This document shows, one piece after another, positions 40,451 through 49,217 of a stretch of 64,000 nt of DNA. The first letter of the stretch is position 1. Every line of letters starts with the position of its first letter. Both the position numbers and the translations under genes were made by a program. Source of the stretch: Candidatus Zhuqueibacterota bacterium (lineage in GTDB: Bacteria > Zhuqueibacterota > Zhuqueibacteria > Residuimicrobiales > Oceaniaggregativiventaceae). Location: NCBI GenBank assembly GCA_014728085.1, contig WJMF01000069.1, positions 25,465 to 89,464 of the forward strand, read 5' to 3'. The notes beneath the pieces were generated by a model. The model worked only from the letters and a program-made list of their open reading frames with translations, ran no database searches and was not told the origin of the DNA.

Positions 40451-41281
40451 CTATCGAACCCGCACTGTACCATTGAGAGATACAACCGTAATCGGCTTTG
40501 CTTCCTGGTCGAATATTCCGAGGTTCGTATCGACACTGGGATCGGCGATGATCGTGACAGCTGTTGAATCATTTTTCAGCGTTCGAAATTCCAATTCAAT
40601 CAGGTCGCCATTACCCTCTACCGCTTTGGATGCCGGCAAGATACTGAAAAAACATTCCGCAATTCCCTTTTCATTATCCAGCTTTTGATGCAAAATCGCC
40701 ACTTGCCCGCCATTATGAGATAAAAAATCCATACACGGCGCCATGGAATTGAGCTGCAGGATCTCGGAATCATATTCGAGTCGTATACCCGCAGTTGCAA
40801 GCCGTTCAATATGCCGCGTACTGATACGTAAATGCAGGTCAGCGGATGAATGCACGCTCGTATCCGAAGGTGTTATGATCAAAGCAGGAGAAATAAAACG
40901 AAGTACAATATTGACTTGTTGATCTTCTCCCGGGTTTAAATCCACGGTGTTTGAACCGCTCAACAATTTTACCGAATTCACCCAGCCATTGACCGTAAAG
41001 GTGCGGTTCTTACCTGCGGGCACCTGAATAGAAACCGAAGCACCGGCCTGATCCATATTCATCTCTTTCGAGAGAGTATCCATATTTGCAGCAGAAACCA
41101 TTAACTCCATCCTGGTAAGAACATGGCAAACAGCTGACCGATTTAATCCGGCCAGGGTGGTGTGGATCGTCATCGAATCATTTTTATCAGGCCCAAAGGG
41201 GTTGTAGGTCTGACATGATATTGAAAAAACAAAGACCCAAAAAGTAATGAATAACCTGGGTTTCATCGCGCTGATCATCAT
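40451..41281 (-). CDS. Lipoprotein with C-terminal cohesin-like domain (start may be 41266)
   Basis: Lipobox VFSISCQTYNPFGP; C-terminal segment IRLEYDSEILQLNSM...GNGDLIELEFRTLKNDSTAVTI resembles cohesin. Confidence 0.65.
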   Translation of the reverse strand: MMISAMKPRLFITFWVFVFSISCQTYNPFGPDKNDSMTIHTTLAGLNRSAVCHVLTRMELMVSAANMDTLSKEMNMDQAGASVSIQVPAGKNRTFTVNGWVNSVKLLSGSNTVDLNPGEDQQVNIVLRFISPALIITPSDTSVHSSADLHLRISTRHIERLATAGIRLEYDSEILQLNSMAPCMDFLSHNGGQVAILHQKLDNEKGIAECFFSILPASKAVEGNGDLIELEFRTLKNDSTAVTIIADPSVDTNLGIFDQEAKPITVVSLNGTVRVR

Positions 41282-41294
41282 AAAACTCTTGTAA

Positions 41295-42104
41295 TTAATA
41301 CCATTGAACCGATATGGTCACATTGGCTTCTTTTTCTTGTTGTTCTTTCGTTATGTAATAATATGCTCCACCTGCAGTCGTTGCCATGGTTAACCAAAAC
41401 CAGAGTTTTTTATAAAACGGGGTCCCGCCTTGCCGGCTGAATGTTTTCAAGCGAACTTTTTCCCCGCGCAACTCGGCAATTTCATCATCTGTCAAAAATC
41501 GCACTTCAACAAATTTGGTTTCGGCAAGATTTCCAAATTCGTCAAGAGCCCGGATTTGATAAAATATATAGGGATATTCTGTGATTTTTTCAGGTAAGGT
41601 TGCACCATATTGATACCCTGACAGGGAAACGGTTACGTTTGAGGTTGAAATATATCCTCTCAAGCCTTCTTTGTTCAGAACACGGTAGAAACGGTCTCCG
41701 GTTCGGGACACAAAAAGCCGGGTTCCCGCGGCAACGCTTGATAAAATCGGTGACTGCGTATTCGCTTCTGAATAAACACGGGCTGAATCAGAATTCACTG
41801 TGACTACAACCGGAACTGTTTTTTCTTTTTCCATGCCGGGAAAATCCCCTTCCACTGCCTTGCCACCATACTTTATTTTGATTGTCGAACGTCGAATCCT
41901 GTTGTTGTCACCGATATAAGCAATAATATTAAAGGATTCACCTCTTCTTCCAACATTGATAACCTCATGAGCGATAACGGGGACTGTCGTATCGAGTTCC
42001 AACGTGGCAGATGTCATTTCCATCAGCGGTGCAGCGAACAGGTAAAAGGGTAAACATAGTAACAAACAAAATGTGATTGTTTCAAAGCATTGCCAATGTT
42101 TCAT
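41295..42104 (-). CDS. SH3b-domain secreted/membrane protein with C-terminal TM segment
   Basis: SH3b pattern VVTVNSDSARVYSEANTQSPILSSVAAGTRLFVSRTGDRFYRVLNKEGLRGYISTSNV; C-term KKLWFWLTMATTAGGAYYYI. Confidence 0.7.
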   Translation of the reverse strand: MKHWQCFETITFCLLLCLPFYLFAAPLMEMTSATLELDTTVPVIAHEVINVGRRGESFNIIAYIGDNNRIRRSTIKIKYGGKAVEGDFPGMEKEKTVPVVVTVNSDSARVYSEANTQSPILSSVAAGTRLFVSRTGDRFYRVLNKEGLRGYISTSNVTVSLSGYQYGATLPEKITEYPYIFYQIRALDEFGNLAETKFVEVRFLTDDEIAELRGEKVRLKTFSRQGGTPFYKKLWFWLTMATTAGGAYYYITKEQQEKEANVTISVQWY

Positions 42105-42247
42105 ATTGCGACGCTCTCCTCGCTCATTTTTATACGATCAAAACAATATGCCGTTATATAGTTCTATTAAAATCATCAACTTAAACAGAACAGCCATATA
42201 AGTCGATATAATAGAGCAAATAACAGGCCAAAGAATAAAGAGCGAGT

Positions 42248-42289
42248 AAAAAGCCGCAAAATCAAAAAATTAAAATCGATTTTGCGGCT
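42248..42289 (-). terminator. Rho-independent terminator downstream of greA
   Basis: 12-bp perfect inverted repeat AGCCGCAAAATC/GATTTTGCGGCT followed on the minus strand by a T-tract. Confidence 0.8.
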
Positions 42290-42313
42290 CGTATGGGTAA
42301 AAAAATGTTTTGT

Positions 42314-42784
42314 TTAAAAAATTTTTTCAACTCGATAAGTTATCGTGCCGGCGGGAACTTTGATTTCTACGATTTCTCCGATGGTTTTCCCCAATAAAGC
42401 TTTGCCCACCGGAGAGTCGACGGAAACAGCTTCAAGATCAAAGGTGCTGAATTCAGTGGTTGGAACGAGTTCGTATTCAATAATCTCTTCTGTGCCTGTA
42501 TCCACCAATTTTACTTTTTTGCCCACCACGACGCGCTTGCCGTCCGATGCGGACTCGTCCAGTATACGGGCCCGGGATAACATCTCCTCAAGCCGGGAAA
42601 TTTTTCGTTCCACAATCTCCTGTTTTTCTTTTGCCGCAGCATATTCGGCGTTTTCTCGCAGATCGCCGTGCTCACGCGCATCAGTAATATCTTGAATGAT
42701 TTTAGGACGCTCCCTGTATTTTAAGGTATGCAACTCTTTCGATAATTTTTGGTGCTGATCCTTTGAAAGATAAACAGCCTTCAT
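42314..42784 (-). CDS. greA: Transcription elongation factor GreA
   Basis: Coiled-coil AREHGDLRENAEYAAAKEKQ; SVDSPVGKALLGKTIGEIVEIKVPAG. Confidence 0.96.
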   Translation of the reverse strand: MKAVYLSKDQHQKLSKELHTLKYRERPKIIQDITDAREHGDLRENAEYAAAKEKQEIVERKISRLEEMLSRARILDESASDGKRVVVGKKVKLVDTGTEEIIEYELVPTTEFSTFDLEAVSVDSPVGKALLGKTIGEIVEIKVPAGTITYRVEKIF

Positions 42785-42822
42785 ATAAACTCCTTATTAT
42801 TCCAAGATCAATTTGAGCCAAT

Positions 42823-42851
42823 AAAAAAAAGGCCTTTTCAGAGGGCCTTTT
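42823..42851 (-). terminator. Intrinsic terminator in the greA 5' leader (putative attenuator)
   Basis: Minus strand reads AAAAGGCCCTCTGAAAAGGCCTTTTTTTT: stem AAAAGGCC/GGCCTTTT plus U-tract ending 39 nt upstream of the greA ATG. Confidence 0.75.
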
Positions 42852-43060
42852 GCGGTTAGCAAAAAAGAGAACATATTCTTTATGTCGCTTCTAAAAGCTA
42901 CTAAAAAAACCCTTATGTGTCAATGAAAATTTTCATCTTTTTTTATTAGAATTTTTTGTCAGAAGATTGTATATTGAACTCTTTGATAAAAGCCGGGAAA
43001 AAATTTTACCGTCATCCGGAAAAATTTTCGGGCCAATACAAACAAAAAACACAGGCAAGT

Positions 43061-43582
43061 ATGAAACGAAAAGTAGTGGTCATCACAACAGGGGGAACAA
43101 TTGAAAAAATTTATGATGAGGATAGCGGAACGCTGAGCAATCGCGGTTCGCACCTGCGACAAATGTTAAAAAGATTGCGTCTGCCCTATACGCATGTGGA
43201 ACATCACGATCTAATGAGCAAAGACTCCCTGGACATGACAGAAGAAGACAGGAAGAAACTTGTCGCAACGGTCGAAAAGCTTCTGAACACCGTTCCCATC
43301 ATCATCCTGCACGGAACAGATACCATGCAGGTCACGGCAGAAAGATTATATGAAACATTCGCTGATTTATCCGCTCCGATCATTCTCACCGGTGCAATGA
43401 AACCGTTCGGATTCGAGGATTCGGATGCGCTTCAGAATTTCACCGAAGCCCTGATTGCATCAGAACTCGTCAAGCCCGGTGTCTACATTACCATGCACGG
43501 TAAAATTCATGTGATGCCGGGTGTTCGCAAAAACCGTCAGCATCGTACCTTTGAAAAGAGTGATGATCCGTTGCAGGATTAA
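43061..43582 (+). CDS. Short single-domain asparaginase-like protein (ATG 43061)
   Basis: VVVITTGGTIEKIYDE, IIILHGTDTMQVTAERL, PIILTGAMKPFGFEDSDALQNF; ends after about 173 aa, without the usual C-terminal asparaginase domain. Confidence 0.85.
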   Translation: MKRKVVVITTGGTIEKIYDEDSGTLSNRGSHLRQMLKRLRLPYTHVEHHDLMSKDSLDMTEEDRKKLVATVEKLLNTVPIIILHGTDTMQVTAERLYETFADLSAPIILTGAMKPFGFEDSDALQNFTEALIASELVKPGVYITMHGKIHVMPGVRKNRQHRTFEKSDDPLQD

Positions 43583-43693
43583 CCGGTGATGTATATTTGC
43601 TCTTGCCTGTTTTTATCAAGACATTTCGTTTGATTTTATCTCTTTTTTTTTTTACTATTAGAAAACAATATAGCTATAACTCTGGAGGAAAAT

Positions 43694-45145
43694 ATGTCGA
43701 TACTCAGCGATTTAGAGCCAAAGCGTCTCTGGAAACATTTTGATGAAATACGCAAAATCCCTCATCCTTCCCGAAATGAAAAACAACTGGCAGATTATGT
43801 GATTTCTGTGGCCAAAAAGCTTAATTTGGAATATGAAGAAGACAACGTCCACAATGTTCTGATCAAAAAACCGGCAACACCCGGTCACGAAAATGCAAAG
43901 TCCGTGGTCCTCCAAAGTCACCTGGATATGGTTTGTGAAAAAAATTCTGACAAAGAATTTGATTTTGAAAAAGATGAGATTGAAGTGGTAAAAGAAGAAG
44001 AGTGGCTGACGGCGAATGGAACAACATTGGGGTCCGATAATGGCATTGGAATTGCCACCGCTCTGGCAATCCTTGAAGATGATAACCTGGTGCATGGACC
44101 CATCGAAGCGCTTTTCACCGTCGATGAAGAGACCGGGCTCAATGGTGCCATGAATTTGTCATCCGACTGGCTTGAAGGCAGAACCATGATCAATCTGGAC
44201 AGCGAAGATCTCGGTATATTTTCCATTGGATGTGCCGGAGGCGCTGATACATTGATAACATTACCATTACATCGTAAACAAGCCAAAGGAGATGCTTTGC
44301 TCAAAATTCACCTTGCAGGACTGCGGGGCGGGCACTCCGGACTCGACATCAACGAGGGACGGGGAAATGCGGTAAAAATTTTGACCCGGCTTTTATATCA
44401 AATCAACAAAGACCTCCCGGTCGAAATTGTCTGCATGGATGGCGGAGACAAGCACAATGCTATTCCCCGTGAAGCGATTGCGCAAATCGTCTGTGATGAT
44501 GCCAAAACAGATGATATCAAAAGCTGGTTCGATAAAGCTATGAAAGATATCAGAATTGAATTTCAGCCGGTGGAAAAAGACATTACCTTAAAACTACAAA
44601 AGCTCACAGAAGACCTTCCGCACGTCCTGGATGAGAATTCACAAAACACCCTTCTCGCCCTGATTTTTGCCTTGCCGCACGGTCCGCTGGCGATGAGCAG
44701 AGCCATCGAAGGACTGGTTGAGACATCAAATAATGTCGCTTCTGTTAAATGCTCGGAAAAGGAAGCAAAGTTGCACCTCAGTAGCCGGAGTTCAAATGGT
44801 GCCGCTCTGAAAGCTACCCGGGATAAACTGACAGCAATCGGTACCCTTGCCGGCGCTGACATTGACAAACCAGAAGGTTATCCCGGATGGTTGCCCAATC
44901 TCGATTCCGATATTCTCCAGGTCGCACTGGATACATATAAAAAAACCACGGGAGAAGAGGCAAAATACGAAGCCATTCACGCCGGCCTCGAATGCGGACT
45001 AATTGGGGATAAATATGAAGGAATGGATATGATTTCACTGGGGCCGACGATTAAACATCCCCATTCCCCCGAGGAAAAAGTTCATATCGGTACAGTAGAA
45101 ACCTTTTACAAGCATGTCTTGAGTATGCTGGAAACTCTGGCCTGA
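43694..45145 (+). CDS. pepD: Aminoacyl-histidine dipeptidase (M20 family)
   Basis: VVLQSHLDMVCEKN, GTTLGSDNGIGIATALAIL, LFTVDEETGLNGAMNL, GLRGGHSGLDINEGRGNAVKIL, HAGLECGLIGDKYEGMDMISLGPTIKHPHSPEE. Confidence 0.95.
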   Translation: MSILSDLEPKRLWKHFDEIRKIPHPSRNEKQLADYVISVAKKLNLEYEEDNVHNVLIKKPATPGHENAKSVVLQSHLDMVCEKNSDKEFDFEKDEIEVVKEEEWLTANGTTLGSDNGIGIATALAILEDDNLVHGPIEALFTVDEETGLNGAMNLSSDWLEGRTMINLDSEDLGIFSIGCAGGADTLITLPLHRKQAKGDALLKIHLAGLRGGHSGLDINEGRGNAVKILTRLLYQINKDLPVEIVCMDGGDKHNAIPREAIAQIVCDDAKTDDIKSWFDKAMKDIRIEFQPVEKDITLKLQKLTEDLPHVLDENSQNTLLALIFALPHGPLAMSRAIEGLVETSNNVASVKCSEKEAKLHLSSRSSNGAALKATRDKLTAIGTLAGADIDKPEGYPGWLPNLDSDILQVALDTYKKTTGEEAKYEAIHAGLECGLIGDKYEGMDMISLGPTIKHPHSPEEKVHIGTVETFYKHVLSMLETLA

Positions 45146-45173
45146 GTTTTATCCATCCCTGTTCCGCTCTTTC

Positions 45174-45204
45174 AAGCCCAAAGCGTTTGCTTTGGGCTTT
45201 TTTT
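45174..45204 (+). terminator. Rho-independent terminator downstream of pepD
   Basis: AAGCCCAAAGC-GTTT-GCTTTGGGCTT followed by T-tract. Confidence 0.92.
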
Positions 45205-45335
45205 ATGGAAAAAATTGGGATCACCACCTGTTTTTATTCTTGCAGAGTAATTTCATGTAACTTATAGCTTTCTGTTCACGTATTTATCATAGAGAGAAAA
45301 CGTTAAACCAGATATATTTGGGAGGCTCTTCGTTC

Positions 45336-46448
45336 ATGGCCATAAAGAAACGAAAACCAGGTTGGATTATCGGAACGATTGCCCTGGTCATCATCACAAG
45401 TGTGGTTTTGTTTGTCGTTATCAAAAATTCCAACAACAATTCATCTGAAACTCAACAATCCGTCGTCAGGGTCGAAAAGACCAATATCATTAAAAAAGCG
45501 ATGGCATTGGGTGCCATTGAAGCGAAAATAGAAATTGCTGTCAAGTCTAAAATTTCCGGAGTGGTTGGAAAACTCTATGCCGACGTTGGGGACTATGTGG
45601 AACAGGGAGAGCCTCTCCTGGAAGTCAAGCCCGATCCCACACCCCTTGAATTGGCTGAAGGCAAAAGGAATGTTGAAAGAAAAGAGATAGACGCTAGAAA
45701 GTTAAAGAACGAACTGGATCGTCAAAATCAACTAAAAGAACGGGGATTGATATCGAATCAGGATTTCGAAGATATCCGTCAGCAATACGACCAGGCTGTA
45801 TTGGAACATCAAATTGCCATCGAGCAACTGGAATTGCTTGAGAAAGGCAAAGTGCGGATTGCCAATACCAATATTGAAACCGTAATCAAAGCACCGATTA
45901 CAGGCTATATTTTGGAAAAATCAGTCAATGTTGGAGACCCGGTTGTTCCGTTGACCTCTTATCAGGCCGGTACCGAATTGATGAAAATGGCGGATATGGA
46001 AGAACTGATTTTCCGCGGTACAATCGATGAGATTGATGTCGGCAAGATACGGGAAGGGATGCCGGCGAAATTGGAAATCGGAGCCTTGCCAGGCAAAACT
46101 GTCGAAGGCGTGGTTTCGTTAATCTCGCTAAAAGCAAAAAAAGAAGACAACACAACCGTTTTTCCGGTTGAAATTGAACTTTCGCAAATCGGCGATGTTG
46201 TGTTGCGGGCAGGTTTTTCCGCCAATGCCAATATCATTATCGCCAGAGAAGACAGCATTCTGGCTATTCCGGAAAGAGTGGTCACTTTTCGCAATGATTC
46301 GGCTTTTGTACGGATTCTATTCGAGGACGGAAGTTCGGTCGAGAAATATATCGAAACCGGCCTCAGCGATGCGATTAAAATTGAGGTTACATCCGGTCTG
46401 CAAGAAGGACAAAAGGTCCTTGAAAAAAAAGTAAGGGATATTATCTAG
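45336..46448 (+). CDS. MacA/HlyD-like periplasmic adaptor (membrane fusion) protein (ATG 45336 likely)
   Basis: N-terminal TM; biotinyl-lipoyl-like halves VKSKISGVVGKLYADVGDYVEQGEPLLEV and TVIKAPITGYILEKSVNVGDPVVPL. Confidence 0.9.
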   Translation: MAIKKRKPGWIIGTIALVIITSVVLFVVIKNSNNNSSETQQSVVRVEKTNIIKKAMALGAIEAKIEIAVKSKISGVVGKLYADVGDYVEQGEPLLEVKPDPTPLELAEGKRNVERKEIDARKLKNELDRQNQLKERGLISNQDFEDIRQQYDQAVLEHQIAIEQLELLEKGKVRIANTNIETVIKAPITGYILEKSVNVGDPVVPLTSYQAGTELMKMADMEELIFRGTIDEIDVGKIREGMPAKLEIGALPGKTVEGVVSLISLKAKKEDNTTVFPVEIELSQIGDVVLRAGFSANANIIIAREDSILAIPERVVTFRNDSAFVRILFEDGSSVEKYIETGLSDAIKIEVTSGLQEGQKVLEKKVRDII

Positions 46449-46458
46449 ATATAGAATA

Positions 46459-47694
46459 ATGGCTCAATTATTTGATACAATACGGGAAATCTTTCACTAT
46501 CTCAGACAGTATAAAGCGCGTACCTTTATGACGATGTTTGGTATCATTTGGGGTACGATCAGCATAGTCGTTTTGCTGGCATTCGGAATGGGCGTAAAGC
46601 ATGCCATGAGTAAAAACATGCACGGCATCGGGGAAGGAATTGTTATCCTGTGGTCGGGCAAAACCGGCAAACCATTCCAGGGTTTCAATCGCGGCAGACA
46701 AATTCACTTTCGAAAATCCGATGTAGATTTAATGCAATCCGAAATAAAAAACATAGATATGATAAGTCCTGAATACAGCACATGGCGAGCAGCGATCCAT
46801 CGAGGCAGCAAATCAATAAACCCCAATATTACCGGTGCCAATGAAGAATATGGCCTTATGAGACACGAAAGGCCCCGGCGTCAGGGGCGCTGGTTAAACA
46901 AACTCGATATCGAAGAAAAACGCAGAGTTGTTTTTCTGGGTAATGATCTAAAAGAATTTTTGTTCGGGGATGAAGAAGCAGTGGGTCGATATGTTAATAT
47001 TGGTGATTCACCTTTTCTGGTCATCGGTGTGCTCAGAGAAAAAACTCAGGCGTCTTCCTACAATTCACGTGACAAAGATCGGGCGTTTATTCCCTATACC
47101 ACCTTTCGATCGTTTTTTGGCCACAGGTATCTCAGCAATATTATCTATAAAATGCACAATCCAACTCTGAATGAACAAACCCGGAAACGCGTTTATCAGG
47201 TCCTCGGTAAAGAGCACAAATTCGATCCTGAAGACAGCGAAGCTTTGTGGATCTGGGATACTTCCGAGTCAGATGAGTTTATATATTATTTCTCTCTTGG
47301 ATTCAATATCTTTATGGGAATTATTGGAATAATGACTCTAACAGTAGGTGGCATTGGACTTGCCAATATAATGTATGTTGTGGTTCAGGAACGTACAAGA
47401 GAAATCGGCATCCGCCGGTCAATCGGAGCTAAACGCAGGCATATTATGCTTCAATTTATGACCGAGGCAATCATCATTATAGGTTTTGGCGCCTTTATCG
47501 GATTTACCGCATCTCTTTTGCTCGTCAAGTTGATCGGTATGTTACCCTTTGATGAATATGTCGGCAATCCGACAATATCCTGGCCGGTTGTGGCTGTCTC
47601 CATATCTGTACTTGGTCTTATCGGCATTATCGCAGGATTTTTCCCGGCAAGAAAAGCGGCAAACATGACAGTAATCGATTCCATCCGATTTTAA
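46459..47694 (+). CDS. MacB-like ABC transporter permease (FtsX domain, no ATPase domain)
   Basis: TFMTMFGIIWGTISIVVLLAFGMGVKHAM; VVQERTREIGIRRSIGAKRRHIMLQFMTEAI. Confidence 0.88.
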   Translation: MAQLFDTIREIFHYLRQYKARTFMTMFGIIWGTISIVVLLAFGMGVKHAMSKNMHGIGEGIVILWSGKTGKPFQGFNRGRQIHFRKSDVDLMQSEIKNIDMISPEYSTWRAAIHRGSKSINPNITGANEEYGLMRHERPRRQGRWLNKLDIEEKRRVVFLGNDLKEFLFGDEEAVGRYVNIGDSPFLVIGVLREKTQASSYNSRDKDRAFIPYTTFRSFFGHRYLSNIIYKMHNPTLNEQTRKRVYQVLGKEHKFDPEDSEALWIWDTSESDEFIYYFSLGFNIFMGIIGIMTLTVGGIGLANIMYVVVQERTREIGIRRSIGAKRRHIMLQFMTEAIIIIGFGAFIGFTASLLLVKLIGMLPFDEYVGNPTISWPVVAVSISVLGLIGIIAGFFPARKAANMTVIDSIRF

Positions 47695-47707
47695 GCAGGA
47701 AACCATT

Positions 47708-48952
47708 ATGCATATATTTGTTTTATTGAGTGAATTTTTTCAGGACATTAAAAAACAAAAAATGAGGGCATTTCTGACCACCTTTGCCATCACCTGGGGG
47801 ACGTTGGCGGTTATTTTGCTGATGTCCTTTGGATCCGGTCTCAATTTCCGCATGCGCGAAAGCCTGCTAAATGCCGGTGACCGCATCATCACGGTTTATG
47901 GATCTCAAACCAGAATGGAATATCAGGGGCTACCCGTAGGTCGCAGAATTCGCTTTGCTGAACGCGATATTCCTCTTTTAAAACAAAACATTCCCGAAAT
48001 AGGCTGGATCAGCGCTCAGGCAGGACGGTCCGTTCAACTGCGAAACGAGCAAAAAAGCGCCACCACCCATATGGAAGGCGTTTATCCACAGTTCAAAGTT
48101 TTACGTCGCATGTATCCGCAGCCGGGAGGACGGTTTATTAATGACATAGACCTGACGCAAAAACGCCGCGTCGTTTTTCTGGGATCGGTCATCGCTGAAG
48201 AACTCTTTGGAACAGAAGGCCCGATCGGAAAACGACTGGACATCGACGGCGTGCCTTTTAAAGTTATCGGCATTTTACCCGGCAAGCTGCAAACATCGAT
48301 GAATAATGGGCCGGATGACAGACGCGCCATTATACCTCTGTCTACATTTATGAGTTTGTACGGCTGGAGATATATCAACTCGATTATTGTAAAACCATAT
48401 AAGGACAACTATTCAGACCAGGTTAAACAACAAATCTATCAGGTTCTCGGTAAAAAACACCGTTTTGACCCAAAAGATGAACGGGCCATTGCCGTTTGGG
48501 ACATGGCAGAAGGTATAAAAATCCAAGATCGCGTTTTTCTGGGCATCAAAATATTTCTCGGCGTATTGGGTTCTATGACCTTGATCGTCGCCGGGGTAGG
48601 AGTCGCCAATATCATGTATGTGGTGGTGAAAGAGCGTACCCGGGAATTTGGCATCAAACGCGCTATTGGAGCCAAAAAACGGCACATCATGTTACAAATC
48701 ATTTTTGAATCCCTCTTGATTGCAGCAATCGGCGGTGCCGGTGGTATACTGTTATCATATTCGATCATTAAACTCATCTGGATGGTGCCTGCCGGAGATG
48801 GAGCCATGCAGTTCCTTGGCCGACCTCTCATGTCATCCGAGGTGATGTTGTTATCCGTTTCGGTATTGGGTGTTATCGGCTTGATGGCAGGATTTTTCCC
48901 GGCCAAAAAAGCGGCTCAGGTCAATCCGGTAGAAGCGTTACGCTATGAATAA
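47708..48952 (+). CDS. MacB-like ABC transporter permease (paralog)
   Basis: AFLTTFAITWGTLAVILLMSFGSGLNFRM; VVKERTREFGIKRAIGAKKRHIMLQIIFESLLIA. Confidence 0.88.
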   Translation: MHIFVLLSEFFQDIKKQKMRAFLTTFAITWGTLAVILLMSFGSGLNFRMRESLLNAGDRIITVYGSQTRMEYQGLPVGRRIRFAERDIPLLKQNIPEIGWISAQAGRSVQLRNEQKSATTHMEGVYPQFKVLRRMYPQPGGRFINDIDLTQKRRVVFLGSVIAEELFGTEGPIGKRLDIDGVPFKVIGILPGKLQTSMNNGPDDRRAIIPLSTFMSLYGWRYINSIIVKPYKDNYSDQVKQQIYQVLGKKHRFDPKDERAIAVWDMAEGIKIQDRVFLGIKIFLGVLGSMTLIVAGVGVANIMYVVVKERTREFGIKRAIGAKKRHIMLQIIFESLLIAAIGGAGGILLSYSIIKLIWMVPAGDGAMQFLGRPLMSSEVMLLSVSVLGVIGLMAGFFPAKKAAQVNPVEALRYE

Positions 48953-49217
48953 AAAAGATTCCATCCGATATAATTAAGAACCGTTTTTTCCCTTGAACAC
49001 TCCCGGATTTGACTATCTTTATCTGCGAAATCGAACCGGAACAAGACAAATTTCTCAATGTCCGTGCAATGCCCCATATTTGACTTGCTTTTTCAGTATA
49101 CCTATTTTACCTTTAATCATCATCCCCTGTTTACCAGTCCCGGCATCGACATATCTGGGTACAAAAAAGATTGAAAACCTGAGAATTAAAAGCGTGATTT
49201 ATACTTTTTTGAGACAG

